A stretch of DNA of 64,000 bases from Holophagae bacterium (lineage in GTDB: Bacteria; Acidobacteriota; Holophagae; Acanthopleuribacterales; Acanthopleuribacteraceae): assembly GCA_030429565.1 (NCBI GenBank), contig JAUIFE010000019.1, positions 93,952-157,951 on the forward strand, read 5' to 3'. Within the stretch, counting starts at the first letter, position 1; each line of letters starts with the position of its first letter. The notes under the pieces are model-generated. The model was not told the origin of the DNA, did no database searches, and saw only the letters and a program-made list of their open reading frames with translations. This document shows, one piece after another, positions 9,200 through 17,877 of this stretch. The position numbers were made by a program, and so were the translations under genes.

Positions 9200-10044
9200 C
9201 CGGTAACCATCAGTCCTAGTGTTACTGTGAGGAGACCGAGGATGAAGCCGAAAATTGGTAAGTTTAATAAAGCAATAAAATTGAGTCTTCGCCCTGGGCA
9301 GTGAACAAGGATATAACCCGTGGCCATGAAATAGACGAGGCTGTTAGCGAAGATCCCGATACTCCAGCCGAGGTAAGAAGTTAAGCCAACCAGGAAGCCG
9401 ATGATCATGAACATGCCCCAAAACCAATGTTCCATGACTGCAGTGCTCATTAAGTAAAAGTAGAAGCCTAGATTGATCAGGGTTGATAGAAAGAAAATGA
9501 GGACTGCTAAAATTAGCAGTGCGGCGAAAGTTCGCGATTCGAAGCGTTGTTCGATTTGTTGGAGGGTGGGCTGCATGGACGGTGGCGCGTCGCGAAAGGC
9601 GCGACGGAGGTAATCGGTTGAGACAACGCCGTCTTCGTAAACACCGCGCTTGCGGCCATTGTATTTGCCGTCGCCACGGTCGCTGTAACCGTTTTGTTCT
9701 TGCGTTTCGGGCGAGACCACGGTGCTGAGGCCTTGGTAATCGCGGCCTTTAACCTCGCGGAAGTTCGAATTTTTTTTCACCATTTCCTTGGCGGTTGTTT
9801 TTCCGGTCGCAATGGCTTGGTTACGGGTCTGGGTTGCCGGCATATCGACTTTGTCGAGCGGGAGCAAGGTTGTATTGCCGTCGCCGAGCTTGAAATAGAC
9901 ATTGCTGCCTTCGATAGTGTAATCGCCGTCGATCGGAATGGTTTGGCCGCTCTTTAGAACGAGCACTTTGCTGTTTTGGTAGGCATAGAGCAGGCTGCCG
10001 CCGGCGAGCATGGCCAATAAGAAAAAGGAGATGGTACGTTTCAT
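9196..10044 (-). CDS. Secreted or membrane protein of unknown function, four C-terminal membrane segments
   Basis: I do not recognise this 282-residue protein. It starts with a signal-like segment (MKRTISFFLLAMLAGGSLLYA). A soluble region follows with a short beta-rich part (KSGQTIPIDGDYTIEGSNVYF), like proteins that interpret a 'transition' string. About four hydrophobic helices fill residues 175-282, including GWSIGIFANSLVYFMATGYI. The start at 10044 is chosen because it has the signal peptide and GAAGAGGCGCT in front; 25 more residues are open upstream. It converges on fliY, the two stop codons overlapping. Confidence 0.75.
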   Translation of the reverse strand: MKRTISFFLLAMLAGGSLLYAYQNSKVLVLKSGQTIPIDGDYTIEGSNVYFKLGDGNTTLLPLDKVDMPATQTRNQAIATGKTTAKEMVKKNSNFREVKGRDYQGLSTVVSPETQEQNGYSDRGDGKYNGRKRGVYEDGVVSTDYLRRAFRDAPPSMQPTLQQIEQRFESRTFAALLILAVLIFFLSTLINLGFYFYLMSTAVMEHWFWGMFMIIGFLVGLTSYLGWSIGIFANSLVYFMATGYILVHCPGRRLNFIALLNLPIFGFILGLLTVTLGLMVTG

Positions 10045-10140
10045 AGCGCCTCTTCGCGGAATAGGATGGTTCGCGTCATAATAGGGCGCGCCGCGGCGAA
10101 AAGAGGTGACGCTCGTCAAGCCGATTGACCCTTCGGCGAC

Positions 10141-10464
10141 CTAAACCGACAACGATCCAATCGGTTCGGCATACTTTTCGAGCATGTTCATGTTGTATTC
10201 GTAGGCCAAGCCGGAAGTGAAATTGGTAATCACGGGGAAGGGGAACAGGTTGATGTTCTGGCACAGGCGAATGTAGGTAGATACTTTGTAGTAGGCGCGC
10301 GGGCCGCGTTCGGTAGCGTTGCGCAGGTAAACACCGAGTAATTCTTCCTGCATGTCTTGGCTGAGGTTAAACAAGCCAAATTCGCGCACCATTTTGTGGT
10401 TAATACGCGCCGAGCCGTCGTGGGCGCGTATGATCAAATCCTCGGGATGAATTTCTCTGAACAT
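10141..10464 (-). CDS. Small protein of unknown function
   Basis: This predicted 107-residue soluble protein is unrecognised. It begins MFREIHPEDLIIRAHDGSAR and holds a charged helical middle (LSQDMQEELLGVYLRNAT). It has no signal peptide or membrane segment. ATG 10464 has AGGACG about 5 bases upstream; an in-frame extension to 10530 has no clear Shine-Dalgarno. It lies 96 bases upstream of the membrane protein on the same strand and may be co-transcribed with it. Confidence 0.6.
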   Translation of the reverse strand: MFREIHPEDLIIRAHDGSARINHKMVREFGLFNLSQDMQEELLGVYLRNATERGPRAYYKVSTYIRLCQNINLFPFPVITNFTSGLAYEYNMNMLEKYAEPIGSLSV

Positions 10465-10852
10465 CAAACGTCCTACCTTGCCATCAGGGTTCCGTCCCGG
10501 CATGTCGAAAACCCGGCGTCGGCCAAGCATTTACCGACATGATGCGACCCAATCCGCATGGGCTATAAATCTGGTACCACGGTGTTATTATTGTCAAAAC
10601 CGACGATAAATGCAACCGCTGAGGAATTATCGGGCTCGGTAAAACCGCTGGGTTGGCGAGCGCTTCATGTATTGCGAGAGTTGATGGTAAGTCACTAAGG
10701 AAAAATGCACTTCTTGTGTTGGGTTTGTGGCGCGTTAGCGACTAAGCTTTAAATAGTGCTTGCGATTCACCTCGTTTTTCCTCTATATTTCTGGCAAAAC
10801 CTGACGACCGCCTTGGTTTTGGCGGTTGGGCTTTGATTGCGGAGGTTGGCTT
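10465..10852 (+). other. Divergent intergenic region before the FmdB-type gene
   Basis: No coding frame is convincing here. The right half is A+T-rich compared with its surroundings and carries a sigma-70-like promoter candidate at 10760-10789 pointing to the FmdB-type gene. Nothing else is recognised. Confidence 0.5.
10760..10789 (+). promoter_or_regulatory. Candidate sigma-70 promoter for the FmdB-type gene
   Basis: TTGCGA (10760-10765) and TATATT (10784-10789) are 18 bases apart, 63 bases before ATG 10853, in an A+T-rich stretch. The match is moderate; position is the main support. Confidence 0.35.
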
Positions 10853-11167
10853 ATGCCGTTGTTTGATTACCAGTGTGCGGCCTGTGGTCACGAGTTTGAG
10901 ACTTTACAGGGCATTAACGAGCAACCCTTAACCGATTGCCCTGAATGTGCCGCCCCCCAGCTTAAGAAAAAGGTTGCGGCGCCCGCTTTTACTTTTAAAG
11001 GCGGTGGCTGGTATAAGGACCTTTACAGCAGTTCTTCCGGTGGTGCCAAGTCCGGCGATACCGCGTCGTCTTCTTCGTCGTCTTCTTCGAGCGCGTCGAC
11101 GTCGTCCAGTTCCGACTCATCCGGGAGTTCTTCTTCCGACAGCGGTGGCAGCGCCAAAGCGAGTTAA
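10853..11167 (+). CDS. FmdB-family zinc ribbon protein with serine-rich tail
   Basis: This 104-residue protein has an N-terminal FmdB/CxxC zinc ribbon: MPLFDYQCAACGHEFE, then DCPECAAP, giving two CxxC knuckles (about residues 8-11 and 29-32). The middle TFKGGGWYKDLYSS is typical of the family. The C-terminal 45 residues are almost all Ser, Gly, Ala and Asp (low complexity). ATG 10853 has GGAGG upstream. FmdB-type proteins are proposed regulators or small zinc proteins; the exact role here is unknown. A terminator lies 36 bases downstream. Confidence 0.88.
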   Translation: MPLFDYQCAACGHEFETLQGINEQPLTDCPECAAPQLKKKVAAPAFTFKGGGWYKDLYSSSSGGAKSGDTASSSSSSSSSASTSSSSDSSGSSSSDSGGSAKAS

Positions 11168-11202
11168 CCGATTCCGTCGCTTGGCTGAAACGCCGTCCAA
11201 AG

Positions 11203-11249
11203 AAAAGCGCATAACGTGGGGGTTCCCTTCGGTATGCGCTTTTTGTTTT
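11203..11249 (+). terminator. Rho-independent terminator, probably bidirectional
   Basis: The arms AAAGCGCATA and TATGCGCTTT are perfectly complementary around a 19-base spacer. The right arm runs into TTTTGTTTTG and the left arm starts with A residues. It lies between the convergent FmdB-type and WS/DGAT genes, so it could serve both. Confidence 0.85.
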
Positions 11250-11255
11250 GGAGAG

Positions 11256-12659
11256 TTAGTTGTCGGCGACTTGGTCGGCTAAGGCTGTCAGTGCGTCCAT
11301 CTCGCGGTAGAACCCTTCGATGATCCGTTCCGGGTCGGGGACCAGGCCTGCGTCCGTGGCAATGCCCAGACGTACTTGGCCCGCGTAACTCAAAATGCTG
11401 ATGCCCATGCCGACGCGACCCGAGCAAGGTACCCAGAACATCATGTCGCTGATCTCGCTGCCTGCCAAAAACAGCGGCGCGCGCGGCCCCGGTACGTTGG
11501 TCATGACGCAGGTCGTTTTGGCGCCGAAAATGTTGACGATAATTTTCTGGATATCGGCCGGTGTCATGCCGACCGCCTTTAACATGCCAAACGCGACCAC
11601 CGCCTGCTGGCTTTCCTTGATGTAGTCCATACGTTTTTTGAGTTCGAATAGGCGGTCGAGTGGGTCCTCGATACCAATGGGTAACTCCAAGAAAACCAGC
11701 CCGAATTGGTTGCCCAGTTCGTCCATTTTGTCGAGTGGACGCACGTTGACCGGCACCGCCGCGCGGAAGTTGAGATCGTCCGTGTCTTGCTCGCGCTCGC
11801 GTAGGTAACGGCGCAAGCCGCCCGCCATTGCGGTCAGTAGCACGTCGTTAACCGTGCCGTTGGTGACCTGGCGAATTTTCTTAACGTCTTCAAGGGGAAC
11901 TGCTTGTGACCAGGCGGCGATTTTGGGGACGCCCAGGTCGCCGCGAAAGAGGGTGTGCGGATCCGGCGATTTGAGCACCAGGCTCGCCGCCGTGGCTGCG
12001 CCTTGGGTGCCCTGCTTGGCAAGGTCGAGGATGCGTGTCGGATGGCTGAGTACGTCAATCGAATCTTGCACGAACTGCTCCGACACTTTGAGCGTCGTAT
12101 CCCAGGCTTTAGCGGCCTGCTTGAACAAATTACCCGAGCCGCTTAAGCGGGGTCGGGGTTTGTCACTTTGTTTTAGTGAGGCTTCGGCCGATTCCGCCGT
12201 TAGTGAAATTAACACCGAAATCAAGGCGATGCCGTCGGCGATGCAGTGGTGAATTCGCATAAAAAGGGCGTTGCCGTCTCCGAAACCATCGAGGATGGTC
12301 ACGTGCCATAGCGGCCGCTCAAAATCCAAGGGTTGGCTGAGTAACTCGCTGCAGCGTTGTTGTAGGGTCGCTTTATCGCCTGGCTGCGGCAGGACCTCGT
12401 AGCTGAGGTGGTTCTCCAGGCTGAATTCGGGATCCTCTTCCCAGTGCGGCGTTTTGAGGATCGGCGCGTCGACGACCTTTTGGCGAAAACGCGGGTAGCG
12501 CAACAGACGATCTTGCAGGGTTTTGCGCAGTTGGTCTGGATCGATTGGGTCGGCAAAGTGCATGACCCCGGAGACCATCATTAAGTTGTCCGGTTCCTCC
12601 ATGTGGCGCCAAGCGGCGTCGACATTGCTCATGGATTCCTTTTGGGGGGTGGCGGGCAT
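11256..12659 (-). CDS. Wax ester synthase/diacylglycerol acyltransferase (WS/DGAT)
   Basis: This 467-residue acyltransferase uses acyl-CoA to esterify fatty alcohols or diacylglycerol, making neutral storage lipids. The catalytic motif HHxxxDG is HHCIADG at residues 137-143. The family N-terminus SNVDAAWRHME and the later motif NVRPLDKMDELGNQFG are present. ATG 12659 has AGGAGTAACCC in front. Length matches the family (about 450-480). It stands alone on the minus strand with no lipid neighbours, so its true substrate is open. Confidence 0.92.
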   Translation of the reverse strand: MPATPQKESMSNVDAAWRHMEEPDNLMMVSGVMHFADPIDPDQLRKTLQDRLLRYPRFRQKVVDAPILKTPHWEEDPEFSLENHLSYEVLPQPGDKATLQQRCSELLSQPLDFERPLWHVTILDGFGDGNALFMRIHHCIADGIALISVLISLTAESAEASLKQSDKPRPRLSGSGNLFKQAAKAWDTTLKVSEQFVQDSIDVLSHPTRILDLAKQGTQGAATAASLVLKSPDPHTLFRGDLGVPKIAAWSQAVPLEDVKKIRQVTNGTVNDVLLTAMAGGLRRYLREREQDTDDLNFRAAVPVNVRPLDKMDELGNQFGLVFLELPIGIEDPLDRLFELKKRMDYIKESQQAVVAFGMLKAVGMTPADIQKIIVNIFGAKTTCVMTNVPGPRAPLFLAGSEISDMMFWVPCSGRVGMGISILSYAGQVRLGIATDAGLVPDPERIIEGFYREMDALTALADQVADN

Positions 12660-12801
12660 GGGTTACTCCTATGGTTGAGTCCGAATGGAAAGCGGCGGCG
12701 CCGATGGAAACAGGAGCCGGCAAAGCCGGAGAAACAAAATAAGATGGATCAAAGCCACTATAGAAAGGAAGGGCGGGGTCGACCGCGCGGGGCGGTGGTG
12801 G

Positions 12802-13218
12802 TTAAGAGGCAAACAGCTTGGCGGGATCGCGAAAGGATTTGAACTCAAGCACATTGCCGGAAGGATCGCGCAAAAACATAATCGCTTGTTCGCCGACCTC
12901 GCCGGCGAAACGAATTTGCGGTTCGTGAACGAAGGCGGTGTCGGCGGCGCGCAGTTGCTCGGCCAGCTCGTGGAAATCGGACCAGGGCAGGACCGCGCCA
13001 AAGTGGGGAATCGGAATCATTTTGCTGTCGACCGGATTGGCGAAGGCGTCGTTGCGGTCGGGACCGAGATGGGCGGAAATTTGATGGCCGAAAAAGTTGA
13101 AATCGATCCATTTGGTATCGCGGCGACCGATGGTACAGCCCAGCAAACCCGCGTAGAAGGATTCAGTCGCCTCAAGGTCGCGTACGGGAAAAGCCAAGTG
13201 AAAGGGAATCAATGACAC
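12802..13218 (-). CDS. VOC-superfamily protein (glyoxalase/dioxygenase-like)
   Basis: This is a single-domain vicinal oxygen chelate protein (138 residues from GTG 13218). FHLAFPVRDLEATESFYAGLLG is the first beta-alpha unit. GHQISAHLG and the terminal FLRDPSGNVLEFKSF give the usual metal-site positions (His near the start, Glu in NVLEF). I prefer GTG 13218, with AGGTC just upstream, since it matches the usual VOC start; an ATG at 13275 would add 19 Pro-rich residues. Substrate unknown. Confidence 0.8.
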   Translation of the reverse strand: MSLIPFHLAFPVRDLEATESFYAGLLGCTIGRRDTKWIDFNFFGHQISAHLGPDRNDAFANPVDSKMIPIPHFGAVLPWSDFHELAEQLRAADTAFVHEPQIRFAGEVGEQAIMFLRDPSGNVLEFKSFRDPAKLFAS

Positions 13219-13453
13219 GAAAGACCTCGTTGGGGCGCGTGGCGCGTGGCCAGGCGGCGTTTCAGACTCAGGCATTCTACAACGACGGGCGGGACGAGTT
13301 CAATCAAGCCGGTGCGAAGAAAGGCGGGCGGCGTGGTAAGATGCGCAGGTTTTAAAGCGGCGCCTCGCAAAAACCTTGGTTCCGCCCAAAAACCAAACCA
13401 TCCGTCTGTTGCCGCGCGCGTGCCGCGACGGCCCCGTCCTTGGGAGGGCTAGC

Positions 13454-14191
13454 ATGATCGCCGCGTCGCCGTTTCGCGTCGTCATTTTTGATTTAGACGA
13501 CACCTTGCTCGACACCTGGGGCCAATTGGTACAGCCGGCCGCACGCGAAGCCTGCGAAGCCATGGTGGCGGCAGGCCTAGCCGCCGACGTTGCAAGCGCA
13601 CTAGAGCAGCGCGATTTGATCTTTCGCAGGGACCCACGCGGCGACATTTACGCGGCCGTGGTCGCGCATTTCGGCGTCGACCCAAGCCGCGCCAAAGGCA
13701 AGGCCGAAGCAGCGCATCATCAACAGGTGCGCGATGCCGGCCACGACGCCTACTTCAAACGCGACGTGCGCGGCCCCTTGTCCCTCTTTGAAGGCGCGGA
13801 AGCGCTACTGCAAGCACTCAAGCCACACCATCACCTGCACTTGGTCACCTCGGGCTCGCCACCGACCCAGCGCCAAAAAGTGGACTTATTGGCGGTCGCG
13901 GCCCATTTCGACGACCTGCACTTCGTCAATTCGCCGGCAGGCGAAACCAAAGACGCGGCCCTGGCAGCCATCCGCACGCGCTACGCAGGCGTCGACGCCT
14001 CGGCTTTCCTCTGCGTTGGCGACCGCGTCGACCGCGAAATTCGCGCCGCCAATCGCCTGGGCATGATCACCTGTCGGGTGCGTTACGGCGAGTTCGCCCA
14101 CCTAGACGCGGCAAACGAAGAAGAAACCCCGCATCACGAAATCACCCAGGTCACCGAACTCCAAGCCCTGCTGAAAATCAAAACAAAATAA
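13454..14191 (+). CDS. HAD-superfamily hydrolase
   Basis: This 245-residue HAD-like phosphatase has motif I FDLDDTLLDTW (Asp nucleophile and acid/base Asp), motif II LVTSGSP, and motif IV VGDRVDREIRAANRLGM. The insert between motif I and II is a helical cap (C1 type). ATG 13454 follows GGGAGGG by 5 bases. Substrate cannot be inferred; the family includes small-molecule phosphatases. It lies divergently next to the VOC gene. Confidence 0.87.
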   Translation: MIAASPFRVVIFDLDDTLLDTWGQLVQPAAREACEAMVAAGLAADVASALEQRDLIFRRDPRGDIYAAVVAHFGVDPSRAKGKAEAAHHQQVRDAGHDAYFKRDVRGPLSLFEGAEALLQALKPHHHLHLVTSGSPPTQRQKVDLLAVAAHFDDLHFVNSPAGETKDAALAAIRTRYAGVDASAFLCVGDRVDREIRAANRLGMITCRVRYGEFAHLDAANEEETPHHEITQVTELQALLKIKTK

Positions 14192-14250
14192 AAGCAACAG
14201 TCTAAAAACGGCCTGCCAAAACAGCCCAGGCTATCAATTGTCGACAAAAG

Positions 14251-14508
14251 CTATTCGTAAACCCGCGCCCCGGCCAATGTATCGGCAAAAAATTGCCACT
14301 GAGGCCCATCGAGATCGATCCGTTGGCCGGTCCCGCGGTCGAACCCGTCGAGGTCAGACGCATACGCATGCAGGGCTTCAATAAAAAGGTCTAACCGATT
14401 GTTTTCCCAGGTCTCTCCATGCTTTTTAAAATCCTGATGCAGTCGCTGAAGAAACTGCAAGAAATCCTCTCGCGACCTAATTTCTCCCTCAAAGTCATCC
14501 AAATCCAT
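14251..14508 (-). CDS. Small acidic protein, DUF7660-like
   Basis: This 85-residue acidic protein (MDLDDFEGEIRSREDFLQFL...) has a helical N-terminus and the pattern WENNRLDLFIEALHAYASD, resembling the DUF7660 family, which often appears near polymorphic toxins. ATG 14508 has GGGAGG 8 bases upstream, so I prefer it to the ATG at 14547. Function unknown. It converges on the HAD gene with a 59-base gap. Confidence 0.6.
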   Translation of the reverse strand: MDLDDFEGEIRSREDFLQFLQRLHQDFKKHGETWENNRLDLFIEALHAYASDLDGFDRGTGQRIDLDGPQWQFFADTLAGARVYE

Positions 14509-14656
14509 AAAGACCTCCCTATAAACAACCATTCTAACGCGCAGCAAAGCCTAGGTAATGGTGCGAAAAAACAAACCAGGTAAAGGCCTGCGACGAGGCA
14601 AATGGTGGAATCTGACATCGCGGGTTCCGCGCGGATAAAAGCGAAAGAACGCACGC

Positions 14657-14715
14657 GCCAATCCTTCCGAGGCGGCAGCGGCGGCGGACGGGGGCGGCCG
14701 CAGGGACGCCCTTCC
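14657..14715 (+). repeat. Dispersed 59-bp intergenic repeat, copy C
   Basis: This unit begins GCCAATCCTTCCGAGGCGG and ends CGCCCTTCC, with the same 59-base length as copies A and B about 7 kb away. The middle is G+C-rich and diverged. Confidence 0.7.
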
Positions 14716-14799
14716 TACCCAAGCCCATCGAAGGTAACCAATGTCCCAGGCGCGTTTCTGAATAAAGGGGCCGCTTTCCTCCCACGCCTTCGAAGAACG

Positions 14800-14856
14800 G
14801 CTTCTTCCGCCGGGCGGAAGCGGCAACCAAGGGAAATCTCCGCAAATCGCCCTTCC
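14800..14856 (+). repeat. Degenerate copy of the 59-bp repeat
   Basis: These 57 bases hold a partial match: CTTCCGCC...GGCGGAAGCGG near the left and an exact CGCCCTTCC at the right end. It is less similar than copies A-C and may be an eroded member. Confidence 0.4.
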
Positions 14857-14909
14857 TCATGTTATTTTGGGCCGGTTTGCCGTGTGTCGAAACCGAGGGA
14901 GGTCCTTTG

Positions 14910-15890
14910 ATGAATGCCGTGTCCCGTGAACGGGAACCAGAATTAAGTGTCGAACAAGTCGGCGTGTTACTGCGGCGTGCCACGATGGCCTCGGTCTCGG
15001 TGGCGGCGGTGCTGATTGTCGTCAAATGGGGCGCATGGTGGACCACCGCTTCCGTCAGTGTGTTGTCTTCGCTGGTCGACTCCCTTTTGGATGCCTTGGC
15101 CTCGCTCATCAACTTTTTCGCCGTGCGCATCGCGCTCAAACCGGCCGACCACAACCACCGCTTCGGTCACGGCAAAACGGAAGCGGTGGCTGCGATGGGC
15201 CAAGCACTGGTGATTGCCGGCTCGGCCGCGTTTCTCGTTTACGAGTCGGTGCTGCGGTTCATTACACCGCGCGCGGTGGCTCACGGCGAGGTTGGCATCG
15301 CTGTGATGGTGTTTTCGATTGTGCTGACATTGGTGCTCGTGCTGTATCAACGGCACGTGGTCCGCAAAACGCGTTCGCTGGCGATTGACTCCGATCAACT
15401 CCATTACACCGGCGATATCCTCATGAACGGGACCATTATTGTGTCGCTGGTCGGCGCCGACTTCTTTGAATGGACCTGGGCCGATCCTTTATTCGGCTTG
15501 CTGATTGCCGGCTACATCCTCAACTCGGCACGGCAAATTCTGTCGGGTGCGATGGCGATGCTGCTGGACCGCGAGTTGCCGAGCGAAATTCGTCGCGACA
15601 TTTTTCTGCGTGCGCGCGGTGTGGCGGGCGTGCGTGGTGTTCACGATTTGCGCACGCGGCGCAGCGGCATGCATTACCTTGCCCAAATGCACGTGGAGCT
15701 GGACCCCACACTTAATTTATATGATGCCCATTTGATCGGCGAGCAGGTCGAACGCACCATTCAAGCTGTTTATCCTCAAATGGAAATCTTGATCCATCTC
15801 GATCCCGAAGGCTATCAAGAGCCTGAAGACGGCTTTGATGTGGTCCTCGAACAGCGTGAAAAGCCTGAGCCGCAAGGGTTCCAGAAATAA
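14910..15890 (+). CDS. Cation diffusion facilitator metal exporter (FieF-like)
   Basis: This 326-residue CDF transporter exports Zn2+, Fe2+ or related metals in exchange for protons. Six membrane helices fill about residues 25-215. The metal-site pairs are visible: DSLLD in helix 2 and HYTGD in helix 5, the D-x3-D and H-x3-D pattern of FieF. The loop DHNHRFGHGKTEA is conserved. A cytoplasmic CDF C-terminal domain follows (RRSGMHYLAQMHVELDP, with a late MEILIHLDPEG). ATG 14910 follows GGGAGGT. Metal specificity cannot be read from sequence. Confidence 0.92.
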   Translation: MNAVSREREPELSVEQVGVLLRRATMASVSVAAVLIVVKWGAWWTTASVSVLSSLVDSLLDALASLINFFAVRIALKPADHNHRFGHGKTEAVAAMGQALVIAGSAAFLVYESVLRFITPRAVAHGEVGIAVMVFSIVLTLVLVLYQRHVVRKTRSLAIDSDQLHYTGDILMNGTIIVSLVGADFFEWTWADPLFGLLIAGYILNSARQILSGAMAMLLDRELPSEIRRDIFLRARGVAGVRGVHDLRTRRSGMHYLAQMHVELDPTLNLYDAHLIGEQVERTIQAVYPQMEILIHLDPEGYQEPEDGFDVVLEQREKPEPQGFQK

Positions 15891-15914
15891 GCGAAATTTT
15901 TGTGAAAAAACGGG

Positions 15915-15943
15915 TTGACCGTTCTGAGAAAACCCCATAGAAT
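15915..15943 (+). promoter_or_regulatory. Sigma-70 promoter of the tRNA-Ser pair
   Basis: TTGACC (15915-15920) and TAGAAT (15938-15943) are exactly 17 bases apart, near consensus, and the tRNA starts 27 bases later. This is the clearest promoter in the window. Confidence 0.8.
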
Positions 15944-15969
15944 CACCGCTTGAATGTGAACGGCTCAGC

Positions 15970-16056
15970 GGAGGAATGGCTGAGTGGTCGAAAGCGGCGG
16001 TCTTGAAAACCGTTGACCTCATGGGTCCGTGGGTTCGAATCCTACTTCCTCCGCCA
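15970..16056 (+). tRNA. tRNA-Ser (UGA)
   Basis: The 7-bp acceptor stem GGAGGAA/TTCCTCC pairs fully. The anticodon loop CTTGAAA gives anticodon TGA. There is a long variable arm, GGTTCGAATCC in the T arm, and an encoded 3' GCCA. The length of 87 bases with CCA fits a class II serine tRNA. Confidence 0.95.
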
Positions 16057-16079
16057 TTCACATTCTTACAATTTAGGTT

Positions 16080-16169
16080 GGAGAGATGCCGGAGTGGCCG
16101 AACGGGGTTGCCTGCTAAGCAATTGTCCTGGCAACGGGACCAAGGGTTCGAATCCCTTTCTCTCCGCCA
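16080..16169 (+). tRNA. tRNA-Ser (GCU)
   Basis: The acceptor stem GGAGAGA/TCTCTCC pairs fully. The anticodon loop CTGCTAA gives GCT. The variable arm is long, the T arm contains GGTTCGAATCC, and CCA is encoded. It lies 23 bases after the first serine tRNA and shares its promoter. Confidence 0.95.
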
Positions 16170-16188
16170 CCTAATCGGTTGGTTGTCA

Positions 16189-16214
16189 AAAGTCGCGTTA
16201 AGCGGCTTTTTTTA
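16189..16214 (+). terminator. Rho-independent terminator after the tRNA pair
   Basis: The stem AAGTCGC/GCGGCTT (one G-U pair) has loop GTTAA and is followed by TTTTTA, 20 bases after the second tRNA. Confidence 0.8.
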
Positions 16215-16455
16215 TTTGTACTTTTCCTCGGTTCCGCCTAGCGCGATGAACCCACGCAACCCAAACCCGATCTGAAAATTACCAGCCGTTTCTCCCTTTT
16301 CGGGTTGAAACGCGACCGGTCGTCGTACTTATACCTGGGCGGCGCTTTTGGGGGAATCCAAAGGCGCGGTCGTTATCCGGGCTGTATCCCTGTTTCGGGG
16401 TCACTGGCCGGGCGCTATGATGTCGCTTACCCGGCTTTGCGCTATTGGAGAAATC

Positions 16456-17877
16456 ATGCAATCCCCATCTGATCAAAAGGCATCCGATCCGCATCCCCAC
16501 TTTTGGGCCGACCTGCGGGCGGTGATCCTTGGCAAGTCGCGCGACTATACCCAAGGGCCGATTACGCGTTCGATTATTTTGCTCGCTATCCCGATGGTGC
16601 TCGAAATGATCATGGAGTCGCTGTTCACCATCGCCGATGTTTATTTCGTCGCCAAACTCGGCGCCGAACAAGTGGCCGTGCTCGGCATTACCGAGTCGGT
16701 CATGGTGTCCGTGTTTGCCGTTGGCATCGGCCTCTCGCTGGCGACCAATGCGATGGTGGCGCGTCGCGTCGGTGAAAAAGACGCCGAGGCCGCGCGCAAA
16801 TCGGCGACCCAAGCGATTTTTCTGACCTTACTGATCTCTGTTCCCATCGCGGTAGTGGGTTTGCTGTTTAGCCGGGAAATTCTGATGTTGATGGGGGCCT
16901 CGGCGTCGACCGCGACGATCGGCACACCCTATATGACGATTATGCTCAGCACCAACGTGATCTTGCTGCTGTTGTTCGTCAACAACGCCGTCTTTCGCGG
17001 CGCCGGCGACGCCTTTCTGTCGATGCAGGCGCTTTGGCTCGCCAACATCATTAATATCATCCTCGATCCCTGTTTCATTTTTGGTTGGGGTCCGTTTCCC
17101 GAGCTCGGTCTGACCGGTGCTGCGGTCGCCACTTGTACCGGTCGCGGTATCGGTGTGGTGTTTCAACTCGTCATTCTCTATCGCGGCAAGGGCTTGATTT
17201 GCTTGCGTGAGAGTCGCCTCCGTTTGGATCGCGAACTGTTGATGCGCATTTTCAAGCTCTCGCTCGGCGGCATCATGCAGTGGTTGGTGGCGACCTCTAG
17301 TTGGACCTTCCTGCTGCGGGTGGTGGCGCTTTTTGGTGAGACGGCGATTGCCGGTTACACCATCGGCGTGCGCCTGGTGGTGTTTGCGCTTCTGCCGGCC
17401 TGGGGGCTGAGCAACGCCGCCGCCACGTTGGTCGGCCAAAACCTCGGTGCCGGTAACCCGGATCGCGCCGAAACCTGCGTGTGGCAATCGACCTTTCTGA
17501 ACATGGCCTTTCTGGGCAGTGTCGCGGTGGTGTTTATCATTTGGGCCGAACCACTGGTGGCCGTGTTTAACCCGACGCCCGAAGTCGCGCTGGTTGCCGC
17601 CGACTGTTTGCGTTATGTCAGTTACAGTAACCTCGGCCTGGCGATTGGGCTCGTGGTTGTGCAGGCGTTTAACGGCGCCGGCGACACGCGCACGCCGACC
17701 TCGGTGAACTTGCTGTGTTATTGGTTTTTTCAGATACCGGCGGCCTATCTTTTGGCTAAAACTATGGAGCTCGGCCCGCGCGGCGTATTTATTTCGGTTG
17801 CATTATCCGAAACGCTGTTGGGTTTGGTTGGTGCCTATCTGTTCCGCAAAGGGGCTTGGAAAAACCGCCAGGTCTGA
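16456..17877 (+). CDS. MATE-family multidrug/metabolite exporter
   Basis: This 473-residue protein has about twelve membrane helices in two similar halves. The N-terminal pattern GPITRSIILLAIPMVLEMI and IADVYFVAKLG is typical of MATE transporters (NorM/DinF group), which use sodium or proton gradients. A second conserved stretch, LVGQNLGAGNPDRAE, is in the C half. ATG 16456 has GGAG 5 bases upstream; the frame is open to 16348 but without a better start. Substrate unknown. Confidence 0.92.
   Translation: MQSPSDQKASDPHPHFWADLRAVILGKSRDYTQGPITRSIILLAIPMVLEMIMESLFTIADVYFVAKLGAEQVAVLGITESVMVSVFAVGIGLSLATNAMVARRVGEKDAEAARKSATQAIFLTLLISVPIAVVGLLFSREILMLMGASASTATIGTPYMTIMLSTNVILLLLFVNNAVFRGAGDAFLSMQALWLANIINIILDPCFIFGWGPFPELGLTGAAVATCTGRGIGVVFQLVILYRGKGLICLRESRLRLDRELLMRIFKLSLGGIMQWLVATSSWTFLLRVVALFGETAIAGYTIGVRLVVFALLPAWGLSNAAATLVGQNLGAGNPDRAETCVWQSTFLNMAFLGSVAVVFIIWAEPLVAVFNPTPEVALVAADCLRYVSYSNLGLAIGLVVVQAFNGAGDTRTPTSVNLLCYWFFQIPAAYLLAKTMELGPRGVFISVALSETLLGLVGAYLFRKGAWKNRQV

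Larger units (their letters stand above)
14509..14909 (+). other. Intergenic region with repeats upstream of the cation exporter
   Basis: No credible gene is seen. It holds repeat copy C (14657-14715) and a shorter degenerate copy (14800-14856). Minus-strand open frames across it translate the repeat (ASEGLARA-type peptides) and look like artefacts. Confidence 0.6.
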
